This document shows, one piece after another, positions 1 to 9,797 of a DNA stretch of 64,000 bases (positions within the stretch are counted from its first letter, which is position 1; the number at the start of each line of letters is the position of its first letter). Under the pieces are notes generated by a model that saw only the letters and a list, made by a program, of their open reading frames with translations, did not search any database and was not told where the DNA came from. This stretch comes from Gerris lacustris (taxonomy: Eukaryota; Arthropoda; Insecta; Hemiptera; Gerridae). The stretch spans positions 30,344,173 to 30,408,172 of the forward strand of contig OX578279.1 in assembly GCA_951217055.1 (NCBI GenBank), written 5' to 3'. The translations under genes were made by a program, and so were the position numbers.

Positions 1-2963
1 TTTTCGAAATACTCTGTGATGTAATTATTTTTGTCTTCTTGCGTGTGACAATCAGAAGGCCAGCCGGATGATTGTTGTTTCGTTTTTAAGAATTTACTTA
101 TGTAGTCGCTAAAGAGTCCGGCTGACTTAGTGACGGGATTGTACTGTACAACTTCGTATTTCCAAATTTCGTAGATGTACATGATCTTGTAACCCTTTTC
201 TACAGCTTTTCTTACTTCATCGATCACCCACGTACCGGTTAACGATCTCTCTTCTTCGTTGTGGTTACACGTGTATTCATTTTGCATATCTTTGCAACAC
301 GAACGACACAAGGGGAACATTAACCGGTCGTTCATTTTTACCGGTAACACTGGGTGGTAGAGTTGTTGTTGTGGTAAAATTTGGCATTTGATAATTCCCT
401 CTGTATTGTTTAAATTTAGTTTTATGCATTCATCGTTGCCGATGATTACCTGCGGGTGACCGATAGGGTATTTACCGTACTTATTTACCCAGGGGTACAG
501 CGAACAAACATCAGCATATTTGATTTTTTCTTCAGCGGTAACTTTGTAGTAGGTTTTTACGGCACCGGTCCTGCCTCCGTAAAAAGCATCTCTGGGGTTC
601 AAAGGTAAATGGACAAGAAGAGGGTGGTTTTCTACGTAGTCAGCCATTAATTTATCTGCATTTAATTCCCTACGGAAATCACACTCCCATTTTTCTATCA
701 CGTCGTAGCCGTGATTCCGTAGGCGTTGTGTTTTGGTAGTGGTGGCCTCAAAACGACTTTCTGGTGTGTCCGACGGGTCATCGTGTAGCTGGATATTTCG
801 ATTTTGAGATATACATTTCGGACAACCGTGGTAATAACAACCGTGGAATTCGTAGATATTATTAGTTTCCCTACAAAACCCGTCAACCTTTACGCCTAAT
901 ACAGAAACCTCACTACTCTTTGCCGCGTGAATTATAGTTATATTTCTGGCGTGTTCCTCCCATAACAACCATTGTATTGCAATTTTAGATTGATTGTCAC
1001 GCCACCTGTAACCATTCTTAGGGATAATACCTATTGTCTCGGGTTTTAAAAAATTTCTACGGAATATTTTGTTACAGGCAGACGGCAAAGTAGTTGATTC
1101 GGTAAACGGACAAACACCCCCCTCTTGTATTAACATTTTCCTAAATTTAAGACACGATTGAGTTAAAATTTCAACATCAGAAACGCAATAATCCACAATT
1201 TCTTGTTTCATATTAAAATTTTTACCTTTGTTATCCTCATACCATTTGATAAATTTTTCTCTGTCGTCAGACTTCATTGTGTCCGGAGAATAAAATTCAA
1301 TTGCCGGGAGTGGACCAATATAATTTTCGTTTTGTAATGTGTTAAATAAATGTGGAAAGTAACCTTTTTTTAATTCAATCAAATCAAAGACTTTTGGTAA
1401 TTTAGATAGGGCCATGGGGAAATAATTTAAACTATCTAAAAACTTAATATTTTCTAATGTCATTAAAATTAATTTTGTACCGCGCGTTATTAATTCGGGG
1501 GTTAAATCGGTCTGAGTTAAAATATAATTTAAAATAAATTGGTGGTCAAACCCGCCTGCATTGTGACCTATAACTATTACACGTTTAAACTTTTTCCTTA
1601 TATTTAAAATGTGATGTAAAAATGGTGTTATGGGGTCGCTACAATCAATTTTTTGTAAACGGATGCCACATTTCTGACATATCTCCAGATCGGTTTGGAT
1701 GCACTCGCTACAACATTGTTTAAAAACACATAAATTCGGTTCGTGTAGTAGCGAGCCATCACTTAATTGTTTTTCTTGTCTTGTTTCGAGATCATAAAAA
1801 ATAAAAAGAATGTCATTTAACTTTGGTTTCCCGTGATCAGGTTTCATATAGCATAAATGCCCGGACGGTTGGTGTTTTTCACATACTTTACAATAAACCT
1901 CCCCGCACACATGTGTTCGGTTGCTTCGTACGGTTTTGCAACATTCTTCGCAGCACCTAATTTCACTACAAACCGATTTTGCTCCGAGGGAACCTAATTT
2001 TTTGTGATTGTCAAAACAAGCCTGACCACGGAACCATCTTTTACAAAAATCGCAATTAATTTTGTCATTGTCAGAACAAGGTGGTGATTGTTGGCAGCCG
2101 GGACATGTACCGCCGCACCTATGTCTATTAATATTGTTATATGGTACATGACATGCCTCGCAATAATAACGACAAACAAAAGCAGCCGTCAGGGAGGTTA
2201 TAACATTATAGTGGTTTTGATGGTACAAAAGGTTAAGGTGTTTTTTACTTTGGGAATTACCCTCGAAAATTACGTCGCGACCTTTGTTTCCGTAACTGTA
2301 CACAGTAATTTTATAATCTTTTAAATAGTTTTGTAAAAATTCCAGTTCGGGAATACCGGCCCCCTCTTCTGGTATGTTTACACGGGTATTTGTTAATAAT
2401 TGCTGACACCGATTAGTCTGTAGTTTGCCTATATCTCTCCTTACTTTATTGTAATCAGGGTCCTTATCAATAAAGCTTTGCGCTACGACTAATGCACGGG
2501 GTAGGCATAAATTATCATTATTATTTATTACCACGATACCTCTCCGCTGAGCGCATTCCTCGGCAAAAGTGTTATAACGTTTAACTCTACCTAACCCTAC
2601 AGGCATAGCTACAGTTGTTACACTTAAACAAAAGGTTTCTGTATTTAGACTTAAAGAATTGGACTGGTATATGCCACTAATAATATCCCACAGGTTTTCA
2701 AAAGTTATTTCAGAGGCTTTCCTGAATTTTAACCAGCCCTCGCCGTTTTTAAAGTCTTTTGAACAAAATGATAATCCTACCTGATCACTAGGTTGCACAT
2801 CTTCGGTGGCGTACTGGATAATTTCTTTTACGGCATCTTTGATCCACTCCACAGAGTCGGCGTCCTCGGGTACAGGGTTAATTTTGAAGTCCGTAGTCCT
2901 TCCTCGAAGATTGAACCGACGGACATTCTTCATAACCTCCTTAACGATTGTAATTTTCTCCAT
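1..2963 (-). CDS. Family B DNA polymerase of an adintovirus/Polinton, 3' end beyond window
   Basis: Replicates the DNA of a virus-like mobile element (protein-primed type B polymerase by family knowledge). The frame starts at the ATG at 2963 and has no stop for 987 codons to the window edge. Visible exonuclease motifs: Exo I FYDLETR (D391, E393), Exo II HNAGGFD (N468, D473), Exo III YCVSD (Y592, D596). Polymerase part: FYGGRTG at 794-800 and motif A DVCSLYP at 818-824; motifs B and C would lie beyond the left edge. The N-terminal third has NDNLCLPRAL at 149-158 and an HYNV at 251-254, resembling an OTU-type cysteine protease, then a Cys/His-rich zinc-ribbon-like stretch at about 264-371. Residues 694-763 (EFHGCYYHGC, KWECDF) resemble a small endonuclease-like insert. 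Same strand and 733 bases downstream of the 249-residue gene. Domain names beyond the polymerase motifs are inference. No frameshift or stop is visible, so this copy is recent or still under selection. Confidence 0.93.
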   Translation of the reverse strand, partial: MEKITIVKEVMKNVRRFNLRGRTTDFKINPVPEDADSVEWIKDAVKEIIQYATEDVQPSDQVGLSFCSKDFKNGEGWLKFRKASEITFENLWDIISGIYQSNSLSLNTETFCLSVTTVAMPVGLGRVKRYNTFAEECAQRRGIVVINNNDNLCLPRALVVAQSFIDKDPDYNKVRRDIGKLQTNRCQQLLTNTRVNIPEEGAGIPELEFLQNYLKDYKITVYSYGNKGRDVIFEGNSQSKKHLNLLYHQNHYNVITSLTAAFVCRYYCEACHVPYNNINRHRCGGTCPGCQQSPPCSDNDKINCDFCKRWFRGQACFDNHKKLGSLGAKSVCSEIRCCEECCKTVRSNRTHVCGEVYCKVCEKHQPSGHLCYMKPDHGKPKLNDILFIFYDLETRQEKQLSDGSLLHEPNLCVFKQCCSECIQTDLEICQKCGIRLQKIDCSDPITPFLHHILNIRKKFKRVIVIGHNAGGFDHQFILNYILTQTDLTPELITRGTKLILMTLENIKFLDSLNYFPMALSKLPKVFDLIELKKGYFPHLFNTLQNENYIGPLPAIEFYSPDTMKSDDREKFIKWYEDNKGKNFNMKQEIVDYCVSDVEILTQSCLKFRKMLIQEGGVCPFTESTTLPSACNKIFRRNFLKPETIGIIPKNGYRWRDNQSKIAIQWLLWEEHARNITIIHAAKSSEVSVLGVKVDGFCRETNNIYEFHGCYYHGCPKCISQNRNIQLHDDPSDTPESRFEATTTKTQRLRNHGYDVIEKWECDFRRELNADKLMADYVENHPLLVHLPLNPRDAFYGGRTGAVKTYYKVTAEEKIKYADVCSLYPWVNKYGKYPIGHPQVIIGNDECIKLNLNNTEGIIKCQILPQQQLYHPVLPVKMNDRLMFPLCRSCCKDMQNEYTCNHNEEERSLTGTWVIDEVRKAVEKGYKIMYIYEIWKYEVVQYNPVTKSAGLFSDYISKFLKTKQQSSGWPSDCHTQEDKNNYITEYFE

Positions 2964-3696
2964 TTTTAATAAATATTAAATTTAATATTCACAAAGAAAA
3001 TAAAATAGTTTACACAAAACTGTTAACACAGGGTTCACGTAAATTTATGGTGACTTGTTGAGTGTTGAAATTCAACTGGTTAATGAAACGGATGTCAGTG
3101 CCGAAAAAAAAAAAATATTGCGCGGCGATGACCTAGTTTAAGTGTCCATTATACGAAAACCTGCGACATCAGCAATATTTTGACAAAACAACAAGGTACA
3201 GCCACGTGCCACATTTCCAGGTCAATGACCTCCGGCATGCAATAAATAATTTCAATTAATTATATTTTAAAAATACTTACTAGGAAAAAACCCAGCATTA
3301 TATATAAGAATATTTTTAAAATTTTGTCTTGTAAAAACATAATTTTTGTTTTTTATAAGGCTCAATAATCTAAGCTGTGTATAATACACCAGACCTTATG
3401 TTAATGTATTTCCCTATTTATTCTAGTAGAAAACCTTTATTTTTTAATATAATCTGATGTAATATTCATTTTTATAAAATGAGGTAATGCGAGGGTTAAT
3501 AAATAAAACAATAATCGTACAAATATTTTATATATTTATTCTCAAACAATATATTTTTAATACTCTGTTTTTGTGGTTAGTTACAATTGTTAATTACAAA
3601 AACGTATACTTTTACAACAGTGTAAATAATTTATTTAGTAAGGTACATTATTTAATATTGTAAGTTTGGTGCAACAAACATTATAGTACATATTTA
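2964..3696. other. Intergenic spacer inside the adintovirus/Polinton
   Basis: AT-rich spacer between two leftward genes. It should hold the polymerase promoter near its left end and the 3' end of the 249-residue gene at its right end. An AATAAA on the minus strand near 3632-3637 lies about 60 bases after that gene's stop and could be its polyadenylation signal. A TATA-like TATATAAG on the plus strand near 3300 has no gene to serve. I see no open frame of note. Confidence 0.5.
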
Positions 3697-4446
3697 TTAA
3701 CTGTTTAAAAACGTATTAATAACAGTTTTAAACTTGTGAGAGCACCTGTCAATTCCTTTGTATGCTTTTTTAATAGCTCCTGATAGGTATAATATAGTCT
3801 TATAATTATTTTTATCATCTTCAGTATAATAACCAGGGTTCTTTTTAAATAATAGCGAATACAGCCCATCAGTTCCTTCAAACTCACCAATAATTTCGTT
3901 TGTTGTATATCCGTTGTTATCTTCTGTATTTCTTTTAAGAAGTATATCCCCGTCTAAACGTCCTATCTCAACAACACTTTGACCGATTTGGAGCTCGTTA
4001 TTTTCATTTAAACTTATTCCATATACTTCATCTAGCGTGGGATCATCTGTCAGAACCATTTCAATAAAGGGTCTTGAATTCTCTGGCAGTTCGTCCAACA
4101 GCTGAGATTTTTCTATGTAAGATTGTTCTGCAAAAATATCTTGAACCGATTTTTCCGGGTTGTACTCCACAATTTCATCGTCCACTAGAAATTTGGGTTG
4201 TTCAATTTTCGGTGTCTCTGTCTGAGAACCTACACTCTCAGAAGCATTTTCCTTTATGTTACTTACATTTACAGCTTTTGAAAATGAATTTTTATCTTTC
4301 AAACTCGATTCTAGTAATTGAATAAAAGGTACATATGTTTCAATCATACTTCTTATTTTATCATTCTTAATAATTTTATTCTTGTAATTTCTACTTTTCA
4401 AACTGTATTTGACAGTAATTAAATCAGATAACACGTTGTTAGCCAT
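3697..4446 (-). CDS. DUF8207-like protein of the adintovirus/Polinton
   Basis: 249 residues, ATG at 4446, stop at 3697. Acidic and hydrophilic, with no signal peptide or membrane segment. The C-terminal half (about 130-249) carries YGISLNENNELQIG, then EGTDGLYSLLFKKNP, YTEDDKNNYKTIL and a closing HKFKTVI. That order matches my memory of the uncharacterised DUF8207 family (YGI..IG..GT.GL..LL..K.P..YT.ED..NYK.IL), which sits beside type B polymerases in insect and cnidarian Polinton-like elements. The family's role is unknown to me; a virion or packaging role is only a guess. Head-to-tail with the polymerase, which supports one element. The N-terminal 130 residues are poorly conserved-looking and rich in Ser, Glu and Lys. 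Confidence 0.82.
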   Translation of the reverse strand: MANNVLSDLITVKYSLKSRNYKNKIIKNDKIRSMIETYVPFIQLLESSLKDKNSFSKAVNVSNIKENASESVGSQTETPKIEQPKFLVDDEIVEYNPEKSVQDIFAEQSYIEKSQLLDELPENSRPFIEMVLTDDPTLDEVYGISLNENNELQIGQSVVEIGRLDGDILLKRNTEDNNGYTTNEIIGEFEGTDGLYSLLFKKNPGYYTEDDKNNYKTILYLSGAIKKAYKGIDRCSHKFKTVINTFLNS

Positions 4447-4887
4447 TATCTAGTCTGTGAACAACTGATGTCGATTTGTTTAAAACAATTATTAAGTACT
4501 GTTTTTATGTATGGTGTTCCACATGTAACTTGGTAGTTAGTATCGGAGAAAATGTTTTACTCCACATGTATGCACATTTAAAAATTTTTACAAAACGGTA
4601 ATATTAACCTAAAATTTTAATAATAATGTTTAGTATTCCACCGGGCCGGACTAGGGGTATTTTTGGTAGATAATCGTAATTATTAATAAAATAATTAATG
4701 TAGTTAGAATAATTATTTAATAAAATTAATTAATAAAATTAATTAATATATCATTAATAATTGTCGAGTAATGCGGGTTTGGTATCCGATGGTCGAGGTC
4801 TAGATTTTGCTCGCTATCGCTACTAATTCGACTCGTTGGCAAAGTGTATTGCGGGTTTTGCATCCGTCTCAAGGGGCCCCATACCTA

Positions 4888-4889
<2 letters not shown>
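4447..4889. other. AT-rich spacer; possible right end of the Polinton
   Basis: No gene. About 4660-4760 is almost pure A/T with repeated TTAATTAATAAAAT. About 4765-4887 is more complex unique-looking DNA ending in AAGGGGCCCCATACCT just before the (TA)n tract. One of the transitions may be the element's right edge. Confidence 0.4.

Positions 4890-4981
<92 letters not shown>
4890..4981. repeat. (TA)n microsatellite
   Basis: About 92 bases of uninterrupted alternating T and A. It is cut at 4981/4982 by the left end of a hAT-like element; TATATATA resumes at the other end at 7866. The YIYIYI frames across it are not genes. Confidence 0.97.
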
Positions 4982-4984
<3 letters not shown>

Positions 4985-5159
4985 TAGCGTACACAGGAAA
5001 TTTTTTCGGGGGGGGGGGCCCAACCTAATTTAACTTATATGCGGGTTTAGCATACCCCATAATTTATTATAATTGTAATTTCTCCCCCTTTTCAACACTC
5101 TAATTTCAATTTCTAACCTCATATTTAATTAAATTAAAATCCTATGAGGTAACACCTCA

Positions 5160-5660
5160 CTGTGTGATGTGATCGTTCTAAAGAACGATTATGTCTCCGA
5201 TTCCAATAATTCCAAGACAGAAATATGTTCCAGTTATCAGACATTTTTGATCCCGTTTCTGGCTGTTAGTCTGTCTCTCGCTCAATCATTGCGAACAATT
5301 CTTAAAAACTACTCTTTCGATTTTAATGAAATTCGGATGGCAGTTAATTTGCATATAAAAAGTCCATTGTTGGTCCTATATAAGGTCCAATCTTCTGGTC
5401 CCATTTCCCTCCACCACATTTCTCCACCAGCCACAGTTTCTCTTCCACATGTGCACACACATACATTTATTTACACCTTATCTTCAAAAATATTCATCTG
5501 ATTTTATAAAACTTATCTGATAGAAGCTCAAAGATTAATTATAACTGTCTGTGCTGTTTAAATTTTACTAAATTGATACTTTAAATCATGTAAAAATCAA
5601 ACCAATTTTAATATGAATCGGTTTTTTCACAAAATGATAAACCGATTTATTTATATTGCC
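5160..5660 (+). repeat. Truncated GCTTCCG-family interspersed repeat
   Basis: Begins within the family's second hairpin (GATCGTTCTAAAGAACGA near 5170) and lacks the GCTTCCG head. It keeps the block with CCAAGACAGAAAT, the short GTCTGTCTCT run and CTTTCGATTTTAATGAAATT at about 5316-5335, and ends in the ACCAATTTTAATATG zone. It is nested within the hAT-like element, so it arrived before or travelled with it. Confidence 0.75.
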
Positions 5661-5829
5661 TCTGTTTTCCCACTACATGTCGACGAACACTAGTCCGACC
5701 TGAGTCAGCAAGAGGGGAATGCCGCATAGACAAGAGGACCCACGTAGCGTTCTACACACAATCCTGGTCCAAAACAAAAATTTGCTACTGAAATCCACAA
5801 CCATCATTTTCCCGTTTAAGCCAGTCTAG

Positions 5830-6410
5830 TGTGCATATTTTAATTAATTTAATTCCATCGGCAAAAGTTCGAGTTGACTCGGGCCTCATTTAATTTGGTG
5901 CTTAACACCTAGGCCGAGCCGGCAATCGGGTCTATTATTGAACGCATCCCAATTTATTTTGATGCATAATTTCCATCGACAAAATCGGGCCTACTAGCAA
6001 TCAGGCCGATTTATTTTACTCATCCTAATCAATTCAATGCACTTAATTCTATAGCAAAAAATCCGGGCCTAGCTGTCAATCGGAGCAGTTTATTTTTACG
6101 AATCCAAATTCAATTCATTGCATTAGGATTCTTAATTAATTGAAGCTGTCCTATAATGCAACCTATGCTATTAAACTGGACTAAAACCACAAAAAAATCA
6201 TTAAATTCAATTGGCGAAAAATAGGGCCCAGCCAAAATCGGGTCAAACAAGTTTAATGTTTTTAGTTCCACTGGCAAAAATCAAGGCCTAGTCGGCAAAT
6301 GATCGATTTATTTCATGCATCCTAATTTAATTCAATGAATCTGATTCCATCAGCAAAAATCTCGGTCCAGCCAAAATCGGGCCGCTATAGTGTTTAATAG
6401 TTTTAGTTTC
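5830..6410. repeat. Degenerate flank of the 62-bp satellite
   Basis: Pieces such as AATTCCATCGGCAAAA and AGCCGGCAATCGGG recur at irregular steps of roughly 90-110 bases, more diverged and with extra sequence between them than in the array to the right. It looks like the old edge of the same array. Confidence 0.7.
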
Positions 6411-7675
6411 ATCGACAAAAATCCGGGCCCAGCCGACAGTCGGGCCGGTATAGTGTATAATAAATTCAATTCCATCGGCAAAATCCGGGCCCAGCCGACA
6501 GTCGGGCCGGTATAGTGTTAAATAAATTCAATTCCAAGGGCAAATCCGGGCCCAGCCGACGGTCGGGCCGGTATAGTGTTAAATAAATTCAATTCCAAGG
6601 GCAAATCCGGGCCCAGCCGACAGTCGGGCCGGTATAATGTTAAATAAATTTAATTCCATCAGTCAAAATCCGGGCCCAGCCGACAGTCGGGCCGGTATAA
6701 TGTTTAATAAATTCAATTCCATGGGCAAAATCCGGGCCCAGCCGACAGTCGGGCCGGTATAATGTTTAATAAATTCAATTCCATGGGCAAAATCCGGGCC
6801 CAGCCGACAGTCGGGCCGGTATAATGTTTAATAAATTTTATTCCATCGGCAAAATCCAGTTCCAGCCGACAGTCGGGCCGGTATATTGTTTAATAAATTC
6901 AATTCCATGGGCATAATCCGGGCCCAGCCGACATTCGGGCTGGTATAATGTTTAATAAATTTCATTCCATGGGCAAAATCCGGGCCCAGCCGACAGTCGG
7001 GCCGTTATAATGTTTAATAAATTTAATTCCAAAATCCGGGCCCAGCCAAGAGTCGGGCCGGTATAGTGTTTAATAAATTCAATTCCATGGGCAAAATCCG
7101 GGCCCAGCCGACAGTCGGGCCGGTATATTGTTTAATAAATTTTATTCCATCGGCAAAATCCAGTTCCAGCCGACAGTCTAGTCGGGCCGATATAGTGTTT
7201 AATAAATTTAATTCCATCGGCAAAATCCGGGCCCAGCCGACATTCGGGCTGGTATAATGTTTAATAAATTTCATTCCATGGGCAAAATCCGGGCCCAGCC
7301 GACAGTCGGGCCGGTATAATGTTTAATAAATTTTATTCCATCGGCAAAATCCAGTTCCAGCTGACAGTCGGGCCGGTATAGTGTTTAATAAATTCAATTC
7401 CATGGGCAAAATCCGGGCCCGGCCGACAGTCGGGCCGGTATAATGTTTAATAAATTTTATTCCAACGGCAAAATCCAGTTCCAGCCGACAGTCGGGCCGG
7501 TATAGTGTTTAATAAATTTAATTCCATCGGCAAAATCCGGGCCCAGCCGACAGTCGAGCCGGTATAGGGTTTAATAAATTTTATTCCATGGGCAAAATCC
7601 GGGCCAGCCGACAATCGGGCCGGTATAGTGTTGAATGAATTTAATTCTATCGGCCAATCCGGGCCGAGCTTATTT
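6411..7675. repeat. 62-bp tandem satellite, about 20 units
   Basis: The unit contains GGGCAAAATCCGGGCCCAGC, then CGACAGTCGGGCCGGTATA and TGTTTAATAAATTCAATTCC. The step is 62 bases (for example 6721 to 6783). The unit holds a G/C-rich half with inverted CCGGGCCC and GGGCCGG parts and an A/T-rich half. Variants alternate (TCCAGTTCCAGC in place of TCCGGGCCCAGC at roughly every third to fourth unit), hinting at multi-unit amplification. The apparent frames across it are by-products. Confidence 0.93.
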
Positions 7676-7873
7676 GGGGTGATTAAGTGTATACACACCA
7701 TAAGATAATACTAATTGATTCCTTTTATTGGAAAATATTTACAGCCAATTCGATTGTATCTGTCATTACTGTGTTTTTTTGGTTTTAAGTGTATGGCGGG
7801 TCTTAGGTATGTAATAATTCGGGGGGGGCCAGGGCCCCTTGGGCCCCCCCCTGTGTACGCCACTGTATATATA

Positions 7874-8278
7874 TATGTCAGAAGTAGAATATTTAATGAA
7901 GAACGACAAGAAAACACAATATCTATTTGTTCTGAAGTACACGCTTTAGCTTCTTATTGTAGCTACTCACCTTATTCTTACTTTTTATATTCCTGGTTTT
8001 AATATAATTAATATAGGTAATTACTTTTAAATATCAAGCGAGTATAAATATTGACATAGTGGTTTACTTATATATTAGCTAGTAATGAGAAAACATAAAA
8101 GATAGGAGCAGATAATTATGGGACGGCATGTTCCTCATGATTTAAACGATCGCACTGGTAGATATGCAAGTTGTCTGAACCCACCTTCCTATAATCTTTT
8201 GCAATCTTAATTATAATAATCTTTTGCAAGAGATCGGACACACAGAGAGAAAAAATGTTGACTGTAAATAATAATAAT

Positions 8279-8283
<5 letters not shown>
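7874..8283. other. Intergenic, no gene seen
   Basis: AT-rich unique-looking DNA between the hAT-like element and the next (TA)n tract. No open frame or known repeat recognised. Confidence 0.5.

Positions 8284-8362
<79 letters not shown>
8284..8362. repeat. (TA)n microsatellite
   Basis: About 79 bases of uninterrupted alternating A and T. Confidence 0.97.
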
Positions 8363-8368
<6 letters not shown>

Positions 8369-8568
8369 GTTAGGTTATTGATTTAGAGCCAGCTATCCTA
8401 GTTGGGATATCATTGATTGAGTATCTAATAAATATGGTTGTATATTCAAGGATTATCTTTCTAATCTCACGATTTACGTACATAATATGTCTATATTTAG
8501 TTTAAATTTAAAATATAAGGATTATTCCTTTTATTGTAAAAGTAAGAAAAGTTGTGGATTTATATATA

Positions 8569-9797
8569 CAGTGTGTCAAGATAGATGAAGGATTTTCTTA
8601 AGGTATACGCGGAGAGGAAAAAGCCTCCGGGATTTCCTTAAGGATTTTTCTCTACCAAATCTTTAGGCAATCCTCAAGGAGGGTTTCCTTGAGGCAATCC
8701 TTAAGAAAAATTTCCTCAAGGAAATCCTATCGAAAAAGCCTACGGAATTTCCTTTAGAATTTTCTCTACCGACCTCTAACATTTCTCAACAAAATCTTTG
8801 AGGCCGACTGTCGTCAACTCAATAAACGCCGCATCTGACTGCGTAGTTCCGTTCCGTCCTGCGTTTCGGCTTTAAGGCAGGGGAAACAAATTGTTTGAGA
8901 TTTCGGTGACTGCAGCCCATAGGTGACCTCAAGGACGCTTCCACACACGTAGGAATTCCTCTTTGGAAGTTCAGTCCAAACCTCAAGGATTTTTGTCTTC
9001 GTGTATGGCCGCTTTTATATTTGGGTTAATTCAATTTTTGGGAGTAAGCAATTTATCTCTTAAAATAAACTAATACTGTTTTATTTATAGAAAACTATAT
9101 ATAAATGTATATTTTCTCTGGGTCTTTTAAGGGTTAAAATAAATAATTTGCTTACTCCTCCTTCTCCTTTTTTTAAAAACAAGCATCTATATTTCGACTT
9201 AACTAAGGGCTTCTTCAGGCTGGAAATAATTTCTATGATATTGTCTATTTAGAATAAAATCATAATTTTTATCAGTTAAAAAAACTTCGTCATTAAAAAA
9301 TACACATACACATTATTTTAATACTTTGGATTGTTACAATAAATTAAAAAAAGAATTAAAAATCAGTCAATGAATCCTCCCTGTATAACTCACAGGGAGA
9401 GACTCGCAATATTTAATAGAAAATAATATTTAATTGAAGTTTTTCTTTTGTGCCAGGTTCCCTAGGCGAAAGCTTGTTTTAATCAAATATAATAAGGACT
9501 TACATTCCAAAGAAACAACCAACTACTTATATAATATTTAATATTTACACTTTTTTGCAATTCTGACCCACTTTTCTAAATAATATTTTTCGACATCATC
9601 AAAAATAAGGGGAGTTTAATGTTGGCAACTTTTTAAGTTTTCAATAAACTGAACACCCTGTTCACAAAATAGAAAAAAATATTACCATTTTTTGAGGTTT
9701 AAAAACAAGCAGGAGTGTTGTAAAGAATGGCTTTTTTTGTTAACCCAAAAATAAGCAATTTTTTCCTCTTGGATACTCTATCTTATGGGACACACTG
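8569..9797. mobile_element. Possible Tc1/mariner-type remnant
   Basis: Left CAGTGTGTCAAGATAGA (from 8569, after TA) faces right TATCTTATGGGACACACTG (to 9797); they pair with a small indel. The right flank is CA rather than TA, so the TA duplication is not intact. Inside, 8585-8760 repeats short forms of CCTTAAGGAAATCC in both orientations, and 9045-9160 forms a hairpin around GGGAGTAAGCAA and TTGCTTACTCC. No transposase frame is seen. Confidence 0.45.

Larger units (their letters stand above)
1..4446 (-). mobile_element. Endogenous adintovirus/Polinton (Maverick-like), partial
   Basis: Defined by the two adjacent leftward genes. The remaining hallmark genes (integrase, capsid proteins, packaging ATPase, protease) would be to the left of the window. 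The right terminal inverted repeat should lie between 4447 and about 4880, but without the left end I cannot identify it or the 6-bp target duplication known for Polintons. The coding DNA is visibly richer in G+C than the flanks. Confidence 0.85.
4982..7865. mobile_element. Non-autonomous hAT-like element carrying a satellite array
   Basis: Left end CAGTAGCGTACACAGG (4982-4997) and right end CCTGTGTACGCCACTG (7850-7865) are inverted repeats with one mismatch in 16; G-rich or C-rich tracts follow inside both. Both sides are flanked by TATATATA (4974-4981 and 7866-7873), as an 8-bp hAT duplication would be, although the (TA)n context weakens that test. CAGTGGCG-type termini are typical of hAT elements. 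There is no transposase frame. Inside are a truncated interspersed repeat (about 5160-5660), a degenerate repeat zone and a 62-bp tandem array. Confidence 0.75.

Noticed and set aside
7023..7701. Leucine-rich repeated protein frames
   Set aside because: They are translations of the 62-bp satellite. 62 is not a multiple of three, so the frames depend on chance indels.
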